DNA of 64,000 bases, taken from assembly GCF_004363955.1 (NCBI RefSeq), contig NZ_SNZR01000011.1, forward strand, positions 124,001-188,000, written 5' to 3'. Below, in pieces: positions 16,012 through 24,783 of the stretch (position 1 is its first letter; each line of letters opens with the position of its first letter). Made by a program: the position numbers and the translations under genes. The DNA is from Enterovirga rhinocerotis (GTDB taxonomy: Bacteria > Pseudomonadota > Alphaproteobacteria > Rhizobiales > Beijerinckiaceae). The notes beneath the pieces were generated by a model that worked only from the letters and a program-made list of their open reading frames with translations, was not told the origin of the DNA and ran no database searches.

Positions 16012-17465
16012 TCGTCCGCACCACCGTCAAATCCATTCAGGACATCATGCGCCAGGACGTGGGCGTCGATGGCGATGCGCAGCGCATCAGCCAGCTCACC
16101 TGGCTGTTCTTCCTCAAGATCATCGACGATCAGGATCAGGAACTCGAACTGACCAGGGACGGCTATCACTCGCCGATCCCCGAGCGGTTCCAGTGGCGCA
16201 ACTGGGCGGCGGACCCGGAGGGCATGACTGGGCAGGCGCTCCTCGACTTCGTCAACGACGAGCTGTTCCCGGCGCTGAAGGGCTTGCAGGTTTCCGCCAA
16301 GCCGGGCGACCGCCGCCGCGTGGTGCGCGACGTGTTCGAGGACGCCTACAACTACATGAAGTCCGGGCAACTGCTGCGGCAGGTGGTCAACAAGATCAAC
16401 CAGGTCGATTTCAACAATCTCGACGAGCGGCGGCACTTCGGCGAGTTCTACGAGCAGTTGCTCAACGATCTGCAATCAGCCGGCAATGCCGGCGAGTATT
16501 ACACGCCGCGCGCCGTGACCGCCTTCATGGTCGATCGCATCGACCCGCATCCCGGCGAAATCCTGTTCGATCCCGCCTGCGGCACGGGCGGGTTCCTGAC
16601 CTGCGCCATCCGCCACATGGAGGCCAAGGGCTATGTCCGCACGCCGAAGCAGCGCGAGACCATGCAGGCGAGCTTGCGCGCGGTGGAGAAGAAGCAGCTT
16701 CCGCACATGCTCTGCGTCACCAACATGCTGCTGCACGGCATCGAGGACCCGAGCTTCGTGCGCCACGACAACACGCTGGCCCGGCCGCTGATTTCGTGGA
16801 GCAAGAACGAGCGCGTCGATATCGTCGTCACCAATCCGCCCTTCGGGGGACGCGAGGAGGACGGCATCGAAAACAATTTCCCGACCTTCCGCACCAAGGA
16901 GACCGCCGACCTGTTCCTGGCGCTGATCGTGCGCCTCCTGAAACCGGAGGGCCGCGCCGCCGTGGTGCTGCCGGACGGCACGTTGTTCGGTGAGGGCGTC
17001 AAGACGCGGCTCAAGGAACATCTGATGGAGGAGTGCAACCTCCACACCATCGTGCGCCTGCCCAATTCGGTGTTCAAGCCCTATGCCTCGATCGGCACCA
17101 ACCTCCTGTTCTTCGAGAAGGGCACGCCGACAAAAGACATCTGGTTCTACGAGCACCGCGTGCCGGATGGTCAGAAGGCCTATTCGATGACCAGGCCGAT
17201 CCGGCTGGAGCATTTTCAAGCCTGCATCGACTGGTGGGGCGGAAGCGAGCGCAAGGGCCGCGAGGAAGGCCCGCAGGCGTGGCGCGTGACGGCCGAGGAG
17301 GTCAAGGCGCGCGGCTACAATCTCGACTTCAAGAATCCGCATATGCAGGCCGACGATCACGGCGACCCGGAGGTGCTGCTGGCCGATCTCGCCCGCGCCG
17401 AGGCCGAGACGGCTGCCTATCGCGACCAGTTGAAGGCGATCCTGGCCGAGGCGCTTCTTCGATGA
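16008..17465 (+). CDS. hsdM: Type I restriction-modification DNA methyltransferase subunit M
   Basis: A 485-residue adenine N6-methyltransferase. After the helical N-terminal HsdM domain (residues 1-130) come the AdoMet-binding motif I (DPACGTGG, 188-195) and the catalytic motif IV (NPPF, 276-279). It forms the M2S methylase and the R2M2S restriction complex. ATG 16008 overlaps the hsdR stop (ATGA), and its own stop overlaps hsdS the same way, so the three subunits are translationally coupled. Length and motifs are normal, so the system looks intact. Confidence 0.96.
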   Translation: MIVRTTVKSIQDIMRQDVGVDGDAQRISQLTWLFFLKIIDDQDQELELTRDGYHSPIPERFQWRNWAADPEGMTGQALLDFVNDELFPALKGLQVSAKPGDRRRVVRDVFEDAYNYMKSGQLLRQVVNKINQVDFNNLDERRHFGEFYEQLLNDLQSAGNAGEYYTPRAVTAFMVDRIDPHPGEILFDPACGTGGFLTCAIRHMEAKGYVRTPKQRETMQASLRAVEKKQLPHMLCVTNMLLHGIEDPSFVRHDNTLARPLISWSKNERVDIVVTNPPFGGREEDGIENNFPTFRTKETADLFLALIVRLLKPEGRAAVVLPDGTLFGEGVKTRLKEHLMEECNLHTIVRLPNSVFKPYASIGTNLLFFEKGTPTKDIWFYEHRVPDGQKAYSMTRPIRLEHFQACIDWWGGSERKGREEGPQAWRVTAEEVKARGYNLDFKNPHMQADDHGDPEVLLADLARAEAETAAYRDQLKAILAEALLR

Positions 17466-19267
17466 TTGATCGCCCGATGAACGCGGAACGCCTGCTGGCA
17501 CACTACGAGAAGATCGCCGACGCGCCCGACGCCATCGCGCGGCTGCGCCGCTTCGTGCTCGACTTGGCCGTGCGCGGCAAGTTGGTGTCGCAGGATGCGG
17601 ATGACGAACCAGCCGAGGAGTTGCTGAAGCGGATCGCGAAGGAGAAAGCGCGTCTGGTGAAGGCGGGCGAGATCAGGAAAGAAAAGCCACTTACGCCGAT
17701 GGGGGATGATACGGATTTCGACATTCCTCCTACATGGCGATGGACGCGACTAGGTGTCATCACTTCGTATATTCAGCGCGGGAAGTCGCCGAAGTACGCA
17801 GCGGCAGACGGTTCTCTTGTCGTCTCGCAGAAGTGCGTTCAATGGCGCGGGCTCGACCTCTCGGCAGCCAAAAAGGTTACTCTAGAATCGCTGGCCGATT
17901 ACGAGGACATCCGCTTTCTTCGTGATGGTGATCTGCTTTGGAACTCAACCGGAACAGGTACTATCGGTCGCGTTATTCGGCTACTCGATCCGCCCGAAAA
18001 GCTCGTTTGCGATAGCCACGTCACTGTCGTTCGGTGCTTGGAAGTCGATCCCGAATACATTCGTAGTTGGCTTCTATCCGATCACGTTTATGCGCTGATT
18101 GAAGATCGCGCTGCGGGTTCGACGAACCAGGTCGAGCTAACCGCGCAGATGGCGATCAATCAGGTTGTTCCTCTCCCACCGCTGGCCGAACAACACCGCA
18201 TCGTCGCCAAGGTCGATGAGTTAATGGGCCGGTGCGACCGACTGGAGGCGGCGCGGGCGGGCCGCGAGGCGGTGCGCGACAAACTCACGGCGGCGAGCCT
18301 CGCCCGCCTCAACGCGCCCGATCCCGAAACTTTCGAGGCCGACGCCCGCTTCGCCCTCGACGCGCTGCCAGCCCTCACCACGCGCCCCGACCAGATCAAG
18401 GCCCTGCGCCAAACCATCCTCAACCTCGCTGTGCGGGGGAAGCTGGTGCCGCAGGACGCGAACGACGAGCCGGCGGCGGAATTGCTGAAGCGGATCGCGA
18501 AGGAAAAGGCGCGTTTGGTCAAAGAGGGGAAGGTCAAGCGACAGAACGCATTGCCGGAAATAGACCTCGATCAAGTGCCGTTCGAACTGCCCGCCGGATG
18601 GGCGTGGGGGCGATTCCCCGAGGTTGGGACGTTTGGCAGAGGGAGGTCGAAACACCGACCACGCAATGATCCGGCGCTTTTTGACCGCGGCGAACACCTG
18701 ATGATCCAAACTGGGGACGTTGCCCGATCACAAGGCGTCATCGAGACCTATACAAACAAGTATAACGACTTCGGGCTATCCCAGAGCTTCAAATGGCCGA
18801 AGGGAACGCTTTGCATCACAATCGCCGCGAACATCGCGGACAGCGGGATATTGAGTTTCGATGCCTGCTTTCCCGATAGCGTCGTCGGGTTCATTCCGGC
18901 GCCGATGTTCGAGAACGCGAGATACTTCGAATATTTCGTTCGAACGGCAAAGGCGACTCTCTTGGAGTTCGCGCCGGCGACGGCGCAGAAGAACATCAAC
19001 CTCGAAATTCTGACACAGGTCCTCATTCCGCTCCCACCGCTTGCCGAACAGTACCGCATCGTCGCCAAGGTCGATGCCCTCATGGCGCTCTGCGACCGGC
19101 TGGAGGCGAGCCTCACCGCCACCGCTGCGACCCGCTGCCGTCTGCTCGAAGCCCTGCTCACCGAGGCGCTGACGCCTTCCGAGGATCGCGACGCTTTTTT
19201 TGACGCATCGCCGGACGCAAAACCGGTTCCCACTTTTGCTGGCGATGCTTCAGAGGCGGCGGAATGA
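17462..19267 (+). CDS. hsdS: Type I restriction-modification specificity subunit S
   Basis: A 602-residue specificity subunit with two target-recognition domains (about residues 80-235 and 360-525) and two conserved helical regions. The conserved segments are near-identical internal repeats: residues 38-72 (AVRGKLV...LLKRIAKEKARLVK) recur near 325-360, and LPPLAEQHRIVAKVD near 240 recurs as LPPLAEQYRIVAKVD near 525. The recognition domains have visibly lower GC than the conserved parts, typical of domain swapping between strains. It gives the complex its bipartite DNA target, which cannot be read from sequence. Overlaps hsdM by 4 bp. Confidence 0.95.
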   Translation: MIDRPMNAERLLAHYEKIADAPDAIARLRRFVLDLAVRGKLVSQDADDEPAEELLKRIAKEKARLVKAGEIRKEKPLTPMGDDTDFDIPPTWRWTRLGVITSYIQRGKSPKYAAADGSLVVSQKCVQWRGLDLSAAKKVTLESLADYEDIRFLRDGDLLWNSTGTGTIGRVIRLLDPPEKLVCDSHVTVVRCLEVDPEYIRSWLLSDHVYALIEDRAAGSTNQVELTAQMAINQVVPLPPLAEQHRIVAKVDELMGRCDRLEAARAGREAVRDKLTAASLARLNAPDPETFEADARFALDALPALTTRPDQIKALRQTILNLAVRGKLVPQDANDEPAAELLKRIAKEKARLVKEGKVKRQNALPEIDLDQVPFELPAGWAWGRFPEVGTFGRGRSKHRPRNDPALFDRGEHLMIQTGDVARSQGVIETYTNKYNDFGLSQSFKWPKGTLCITIAANIADSGILSFDACFPDSVVGFIPAPMFENARYFEYFVRTAKATLLEFAPATAQKNINLEILTQVLIPLPPLAEQYRIVAKVDALMALCDRLEASLTATAATRCRLLEALLTEALTPSEDRDAFFDASPDAKPVPTFAGDASEAAE

Positions 19268-19286
19268 TGGAAGGAACCCCCGCGCC

Positions 19287-19739
19287 ATGAACCGTTATGT
19301 CGCGTTGATCCTGTTCCTCGTACTCGTGCTCGGCGGCGGCCTCGCGCTCGGCGGGCTGACCGTGCGGGGTGGCTGGTACGCCGGCCTCGCCAAACCCTCC
19401 TTCAACCCGCCCGCTTGGCTGTTCGGGGCGGTGTGGACGGTACTCTATATCCTGATCGCCATCGCCGGCTGGCGTGTCTGGCAGCGCGACCGTTCCGGCT
19501 GGCCGATGAAGCTGTGGTGGGCGCAGATGGCGCTGAACTTCCTGTGGACGCCGGTGTTCTTCGGCGCGCATCAGATCGGGCTCGCGTTCGTCATCATCCT
19601 GCTGATGCTCGCCGCCATTCTCGCCTTCATCGCCACCGCGTGGCGGCTGGATCGCGTGGCGGCGTGGCTGTTCGTGCCCTACGCCGCCTGGGTGGCTTTC
19701 GCCTCGCTGCTCAACGGCTCGATCTGGATGTTGAACTGA
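19287..19739 (+). CDS. tspO: TspO/MBR-family membrane protein
   Basis: A 150-residue protein with five hydrophobic segments, the family's number. Signature features are WYAGLAKPSFNPPAWLFGAVWTVLY across loop 1 and helix 2 (positions about 32-55, here quoted only as pattern W-Y-x-x-L-x-K-P-x-x-x-P-P), the WRVWQRD after helix 2, and helix 3 LNFLWTPVFFG. TspO binds porphyrins and is linked to stress and tetrapyrrole control. It lies 19 bp after hsdS and 1 bp before a P1B-type ATPase, with which it must be co-expressed. Its presence as island cargo is unusual. Confidence 0.9.
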   Translation: MNRYVALILFLVLVLGGGLALGGLTVRGGWYAGLAKPSFNPPAWLFGAVWTVLYILIAIAGWRVWQRDRSGWPMKLWWAQMALNFLWTPVFFGAHQIGLAFVIILLMLAAILAFIATAWRLDRVAAWLFVPYAAWVAFASLLNGSIWMLN

Positions 19740-19740
19740 G

Positions 19741-21624
19741 ATGGCTGAGACCCGAGCAACCGATGCAGAGCGCGTTCAGCCACGATTGACGGGCGGAGTG
19801 GCCTATCGGCGCTTTGCGCCGCGCGTGCTCGTGGTTATCGCGCTGCTCGGCCTCACGCTCGGCGGCTCGTTCTGGTGGCGCGGCGAAGCCGGATCATCCC
19901 ATGTCGCCTGGACGCTGGGGACGCTTCCGGTTCTGCTCGCCCTGTTCGGCCAGATCATCGCATCGTTGCGTCGCGGCGATGTCGGGCTCGATGTCGTCGC
20001 AGCGCTGTCGATGTCGGCGGCCCTTGTCTTCGGCGAAAGCCTCGCCGGCAACGTCGTGGCGCTGATGTACGCGGGCGGCCAGTTGCTCGAATCCTTCGCG
20101 GAAGGGCGGGCGCGCCGCGAAATGACGGCGCTGCTGGGCCGCGTCGCCTTCACCGCCATGCGCTATCGCGACCATACGCTCGAAGAAGTGCCGATCGCGA
20201 CCATCCGACAGGGCGACCGACTGCTGGTTCGGCAAGGCGATGTCGTTCCGGTGGACGGCCACGTCGCCGGTGGCGTCGCGGTGCTCGATCTTTCGGCACT
20301 CACCGGCGAGTCGATCCCCAAGAGCCTTTCCCGCGGCGGCGAAGTGATGAGTGGCTCCACGCTTGTTGGCGCCGCCTTCGACCTGATTGCAAGCCGGCCC
20401 GCCTCCGAAAGCACCTATGCGGGGATCGTTCGCCTCGTCGAGGCGGCGCAGGCCAGCAAGTCGCCGATGGCGCGGCTCGCCGATCGCTACGCGATGTGGT
20501 TCCTGGCGCTCACGGTGTCGCTCGCCGGTGCCGCCTGGCTCCTCAGCGGCGATCCCATCCGCGCCTTGGCCGTGCTCGTCGTCGCGACGCCATGTCCGCT
20601 GATCCTTGCCGTCCCTGTCGCCATCATTTCCGGTATTTCACGAACGGCGAAATCGGGAGCGCTAGTGAAGGATGGCGCGGCTCTTGAAGCGCTGGCGCAT
20701 GTGCGAACGGCGATCCTGGACAAGACAGGAACGGTGACACAGGGGCGTCCCACGATCACCGCCATCAGAGCGGGCGAAGGGTTCACCGAGCACGACGTGC
20801 TGGGACTCGCCGCGAGCCTCGATCAGGCGTCGGCGCACGTCATGGCGACTTCGCTCATTCAGGCGGCGACCGACGCCGGCCTCACGCTTCTGCCGCCCTC
20901 GAACATCGCCGAACTTCCTGGCAAGGGCATCGAGGGAACGGTGGGCGGGCGGCGTGTCGCCATCGGTGGCGACACCTATGTGCGCAATCGAAGCACCAGC
21001 GGCCATGCGATGCTCCAGGAGCTGGACGATCAGGGCGGCGTCCAGTTCGTGGCGGTGGCCGTCGATGGCGCGGTCGCGGGCGTCATCCTGCTTCAGGATC
21101 AATTGCGCGAGGATGCGCGCGCCACGCTCGATGCGCTCCGGGCGGCGGGAATTGATCGGATCGTGTTGGCGTCGGGGGATATGGACCACATCGCCCAAAC
21201 GGTCGGCCGGTCCCTTGGCGTTGACGAAATCCTTGGCGATCTGACACCGGAGGGCAAGGTGATCGCGGTGCGTCGCGAGGCGGCAACGCGGCCCGTCATG
21301 ATGGTGGGCGACGGCGTCAACGATGCGCCCGCGCTCGCCACCGCCGAAGTCGGCGTTGCCTTGGGCGCGCGCGGCGCGGTTGCGTCCTCCCAAGCCGCAA
21401 GCGTCGTGCTTCTGGTGGATGAACTCTATCCGCTCGCCACGGCGCTGAATATCGCGCGGCGAACGCGCGCCATCGCCCTTCAAAGCGTGTTCATCGGCTT
21501 GGGGCTTTCCATCGCAGGCATGATCGTCGCGGCGTTTGGCTATTTGCCGCCCGTGCAGGGCGCTCTTTTCCAGGAAGCGATCGACGTGGCCGTAATCCTG
21601 AACGCCCTTCGGGCCTTGCGGTAG
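19741..21624 (+). CDS. P1B-type heavy-metal-transporting ATPase with TPC motif
   Basis: A 627-residue P-type ATPase with no N-terminal metal-binding domain. Motifs in order: TGES (188-191), the transmembrane metal motif TPC (283-285) in VATPCPLI, the phosphorylated Asp in DKTGT (327-331), and GDGVNDAP (523-530). The nucleotide-domain signature, usually SxHP, reads SAHV (364-367), so the His is kept but the Pro is lost. TPC differs from the CPC of Cu/Zn pumps and the SPC of Co pumps, and is reported for the P1B-5 class (Ni/Fe type). Substrate is therefore uncertain. It follows tspO by 1 bp and is island cargo. Confidence 0.88.
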   Translation: MAETRATDAERVQPRLTGGVAYRRFAPRVLVVIALLGLTLGGSFWWRGEAGSSHVAWTLGTLPVLLALFGQIIASLRRGDVGLDVVAALSMSAALVFGESLAGNVVALMYAGGQLLESFAEGRARREMTALLGRVAFTAMRYRDHTLEEVPIATIRQGDRLLVRQGDVVPVDGHVAGGVAVLDLSALTGESIPKSLSRGGEVMSGSTLVGAAFDLIASRPASESTYAGIVRLVEAAQASKSPMARLADRYAMWFLALTVSLAGAAWLLSGDPIRALAVLVVATPCPLILAVPVAIISGISRTAKSGALVKDGAALEALAHVRTAILDKTGTVTQGRPTITAIRAGEGFTEHDVLGLAASLDQASAHVMATSLIQAATDAGLTLLPPSNIAELPGKGIEGTVGGRRVAIGGDTYVRNRSTSGHAMLQELDDQGGVQFVAVAVDGAVAGVILLQDQLREDARATLDALRAAGIDRIVLASGDMDHIAQTVGRSLGVDEILGDLTPEGKVIAVRREAATRPVMMVGDGVNDAPALATAEVGVALGARGAVASSQAASVVLLVDELYPLATALNIARRTRAIALQSVFIGLGLSIAGMIVAAFGYLPPVQGALFQEAIDVAVILNALRALR

Positions 21625-21702
21625 TCGGGACAGTCGCGACCAGTCCGCGTTCCCGGCTTGATCCGTGCGGCCAAGGGCGCGACGATTCCGCCACGCCGAT
21701 GC

Positions 21703-21738
21703 TTGCGATCCGAGTGTGTTTAGGTTACACTAAACGAG
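21703..21738 (+). promoter_or_regulatory. Recombinase promoter with palindromic operator
   Basis: A -35 TTGCGA (21703-21708) and -10 TACACT (21726-21731) are separated by 17 bp. The -10 is covered by a perfect 6-bp inverted repeat, GTTTAG at 21718-21723 and CTAAAC at 21730-21735. Transcription should start about 7 bases after the -10, at or next to the ATG at 21739, and there is no ribosome binding site, so the mRNA is probably leaderless. The palindrome is a good candidate for the element's XRE repressor. Confidence 0.6.
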
Positions 21739-23331
21739 ATGAAACGAGCCGCCAGACCCGCACCCGCCGCCGATCCCGCCCGCAAGCAGGCGGTGATCTA
21801 TGCCCGCGTCTCCTCAAAGGAGCAGGAGAAGGAAGGCTTCTCGATCCCGGCGCAGTTGAAGCTGCTCAAGGAATATGCGGCGGCGAACCGCTTCGCGGTG
21901 GCGCAGGAATATGTGGACGTTGAAACCGCCAAGCAGACCGGCCGCGCCGCCTTCGGCGAAATGGTTGCCTATCTCAAGGCGCACCCTTCGGTTCGCGTGA
22001 TGCTGGTCGAGAAGACGGACCGGCTTTATCGCAACCTCAAGGATTGGGTGACGGTCGATGAACTTGACGTGGAAATGCACTTCCCGAAGGAAGGCGTGGT
22101 GCTGTCGCGCGAATCGCGTTCCTCGGAAAAGTTCATGCACGGCATCAAGGTGCTGATGGCGAAGAACTACATCGACAACCTGTCCGAGGAAGCCCGCAAG
22201 GGCATGCAGGAAAAGGCCGAGCAGGGCATCTGGCCGACCAAGACGCCGCTCGGCTATCGCAATATCACCGGCGCGGACGGCAAGAAGATCATCGCCACCG
22301 ATCCCGCGATCGCGCCGCTCATCTCCAAGCTGTTCGAGTGGTATGCCCGTGGCGACATCTCGCTGAAGGAAGCGGCCCGCAAGGCGCACGCGGCGGGCCT
22401 CACCTATCCCAAGAGCGGCGCCAAGGTGCCGGTGAGCACCATTCACACCATCCTGCGCAACCGGCTCTATACCGGCTGGTTCGAATGGAACGGCAAGCTC
22501 ATCGAGGGCAAGCACGAGGCGCTGGTGCCGGTCGAGCTATGGGAGCGCGTGCAGGGCGTGCTCGACGGCCGCTTCGCCAGCAAGGCCAAGCGCGGCCGAC
22601 ATGACTTCGCCTTCTCGGGCCTGATCGCCTGCCATGCCTGCGGCTGCGCCGTGGTCGGCGAGATCAAGAAGCAGCGCTACGTCTATTATCATTGCACCGG
22701 CTACGCCGATAAGTGCCAGGGCAACCCGGCTTCATGCCGGCGCAAGCATGTGCGCGAGGAAGCACTTGAAACGCAGTTCACCGAACTGCTTGGGCGGCTT
22801 CGCTTCGACGACGAGGTGCTGGAATGGGTGCGCGACGCGCTGCACACCAGCCACGCCGACGAACGCCGCGAGCACGAAGAAGCGATCAAACGCCATCAGG
22901 CCGAATACAATCGGCTGAACGATCGCATTCACGCCATGTATGTCGATAAGCTCGATGGGCTGGTGGACACGGCCTTCTACGATCGAATGTCGAACCAGTG
23001 GCGCGAGGAGCAGAATCGCTGCCAGCGCGAGATTGAACGCCACCAGAACGCCGACAAATCCTATCTGGACGAAGGCGTCGCGCTGCTCGACCTCGGCCGC
23101 AACGCCCAAAGGCTGTTCGCAAAGCAGGAACCGCGCGAAAAACGCCGCCTGCTGAACTTCCTGCTATCGAACTGCACCTGGGAAGATGGCGAAGTGGTCG
23201 CGACCTTCCGCCAACCCTTTGACATACTTGCGGAAACCGCCACTGCCGCCGCCCGCTTCGAGGCGGGCGCGAGCGCCAAATCGGCGAAAAGTGAGATTTG
23301 GCTGGGGGACGAGGATTCGAACCTCGACTAA
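21739..23331 (+). CDS. Large serine recombinase (site-specific integrase)
   Basis: A 530-residue serine integrase. The N-terminal resolvase domain has the catalytic serine in YARVSSKEQ (Ser25) and the Arg-rich active-site region (EKTDRLYRN). A recombinase domain follows (about residues 165-285), then a zinc ribbon (CHACGC ... YHCTG, about 290-335) and a coiled coil (about 360-440). It would cut and join att sites to insert or excise the island. The last 11 codons lie inside the tRNA-Gln gene on the other strand, so the C-terminus WLGDEDSNLD is encoded by the integration target region. Confidence 0.93.
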   Translation: MKRAARPAPAADPARKQAVIYARVSSKEQEKEGFSIPAQLKLLKEYAAANRFAVAQEYVDVETAKQTGRAAFGEMVAYLKAHPSVRVMLVEKTDRLYRNLKDWVTVDELDVEMHFPKEGVVLSRESRSSEKFMHGIKVLMAKNYIDNLSEEARKGMQEKAEQGIWPTKTPLGYRNITGADGKKIIATDPAIAPLISKLFEWYARGDISLKEAARKAHAAGLTYPKSGAKVPVSTIHTILRNRLYTGWFEWNGKLIEGKHEALVPVELWERVQGVLDGRFASKAKRGRHDFAFSGLIACHACGCAVVGEIKKQRYVYYHCTGYADKCQGNPASCRRKHVREEALETQFTELLGRLRFDDEVLEWVRDALHTSHADERREHEEAIKRHQAEYNRLNDRIHAMYVDKLDGLVDTAFYDRMSNQWREEQNRCQREIERHQNADKSYLDEGVALLDLGRNAQRLFAKQEPREKRRLLNFLLSNCTWEDGEVVATFRQPFDILAETATAAARFEAGASAKSAKSEIWLGDEDSNLD

Positions 23332-23372
23332 CGGAGTCAGAGTCCGCTGTTCTACCGTTAAACTATCCCCCA
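23299..23372 (-). tRNA. tRNA-Gln (anticodon CUG)
   Basis: Read leftward, the sequence folds as a normal 74-nt cloverleaf including encoded CCA: acceptor stem TGGGGGA paired with TCCCCCA, anticodon loop CTCTGAC with CTG at its centre, and the T-loop TTCGAAT. tRNA 3' ends are frequent integration sites, and here the 3' end faces the island and overlaps the recombinase stop codon by 33 bp. Confidence 0.95.
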
Positions 23373-23376
23373 ACGT

Positions 23377-23413
23377 CGGATGCTGAGAGCGCTGTGCGAT
23401 CTCTCGGCATCCG
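23377..23413. repeat. 13-bp inverted repeat (hairpin) next to tRNA-Gln
   Basis: CGGATGCTGAGAG (23377-23389) and CTCTCGGCATCCG (23401-23413) pair at 12 of 13 positions, the exception being a G-T wobble, around an 11-nt loop. It lies 5 bp upstream of the tRNA 5' end. There is no T-run, so it is not a classical terminator; it may be a processing signal or a protein site. Confidence 0.5.
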
Positions 23414-23548
23414 GCGGCGGAGCCGCGATCGTTTCGGATCGGGCCCGGCGAGGGGCCTCAGATAGGGCTCTTTCGTCGCCCGGTCAACGCTTCAGACGAC
23501 GATCGCGCATCTGAGTTGGACAGGCGATTTTTCGCCCCCGGCTCGGCC

Positions 23549-24703
23549 CTATCGCCGCGCCGCGCCTTGGCGCGCCTCGGTGCCGAGCCGGGCGGCGAAC
23601 GCGTCCGCCAGCGCTCCCGAGACGCGCCCGGGGATGATGTCTGTGTAGGATGCGCTTTCGGTCAGGTCCTGCTGCAGCGTCAGGGATTCGGCCGGGTCGA
23701 GGAAGCCCGAGCCGACACGCATCAGATACAGCATCGGATCGCCCTTCTCGCTGCCGATCTCGGGCGCGATCATGACGGTGATGACGACGACCTCGCGCAG
23801 TCCGAGGGGTTTCGCGAGGGCGGTGTCGCGCGGGACGAGGATCACATGATCGCCGTTCTCGGGGCGGGACCGGATGGCGGCCGGCTCGGAGGCGCCGAGC
23901 ACCTTGCGCGCGGTCTCGGCGAAATCCTGGACGATCCGGATCTCGGGCAGGCTCCGGAGATTGGCCGGAAGGCGAACCCCGTCCTCGCGCGCATAATGCT
24001 CGGGACCGGTCACTTCGCTGCCGGGGATGGCCTTCAAGGCGGAGAGGAGCGGCCTCACATCGGCACGGCTCGAGACGAGGCGGATGATCTGCTTGCCGGT
24101 CCGCAGGTCGGCGCAGCCGGGGACGAGCTGGTTCGGCGGAAGAACCGCCTTCTGCTGGCGCGCGATGTCGAGGACCGCCCGGACGGAGCCGAGCGGCACG
24201 GTCGCCATGGCCTCGTTCGGGGCCAGGGTGCCGACGACTCCCGATGGCTGATAGGGTTCCGGCGCCGCGCCGTCCTCGAACTCGAGCGGCTGTTCGCGGA
24301 TCGCGATGGTCTGGTCGCCGTAGACGATCGTGCCCTTGAAGCTGGGCGCTCCCTTCCCCTGGCCGGGCGCGGTCTCGATCGTGACCGTCGTCGGGAGGCC
24401 GGCGACGAGGCTCCGCCCGGTCGCCGTCATCCGGTTGCGCGTGACCGCGACCTGCGCCGTCACCCGGTCGAGCGAGGTCAGATCGGGACGCTGCGGAAAA
24501 CAGAGGTCCAGCGAGAATTCCGCAGGCCGGTTGCCGGTCCGGCTCTCGCTCAGGATACCGTCGAGCATGACGCTCCGGTCGGCGGCCTCGCCCTCGCTGA
24601 AGAGAAGATGCCGCTCGCGGGCGGGCTGGTCCGGCCGCGTCGGCTGGGCCGCGGCGGGGGACGCCAGAGCGCCCATCAAAACGAGACCGATGGCCCTGAT
24701 CAT
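23549..24703 (-). CDS. Secreted hypothetical protein
   Basis: A 384-residue exported protein read leftward from ATG 24703. An N-terminal signal peptide (MIRAIGLVLMGALA, with likely cleavage after SPAAA-Q) is followed by a mature part of mostly beta-strand character with a few helices and no cysteine-rich or catalytic motif. There is no lipobox. It is followed by tRNA-Gln on the same strand. A 1114-residue extension of the same frame into the pepP region is not real. I do not recognise the family. Confidence 0.65.
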   Translation of the reverse strand: MIRAIGLVLMGALASPAAAQPTRPDQPARERHLLFSEGEAADRSVMLDGILSESRTGNRPAEFSLDLCFPQRPDLTSLDRVTAQVAVTRNRMTATGRSLVAGLPTTVTIETAPGQGKGAPSFKGTIVYGDQTIAIREQPLEFEDGAAPEPYQPSGVVGTLAPNEAMATVPLGSVRAVLDIARQQKAVLPPNQLVPGCADLRTGKQIIRLVSSRADVRPLLSALKAIPGSEVTGPEHYAREDGVRLPANLRSLPEIRIVQDFAETARKVLGASEPAAIRSRPENGDHVILVPRDTALAKPLGLREVVVITVMIAPEIGSEKGDPMLYLMRVGSGFLDPAESLTLQQDLTESASYTDIIPGRVSGALADAFAARLGTEARQGAARR

Positions 24704-24783
24704 GTCGTCCTCCGCGATCAGGACCCACAGTCCCGCTTGCGGCGCGCTTGGCAAGTCCCAAGGACGCCCGACGCCCTCGCGCG

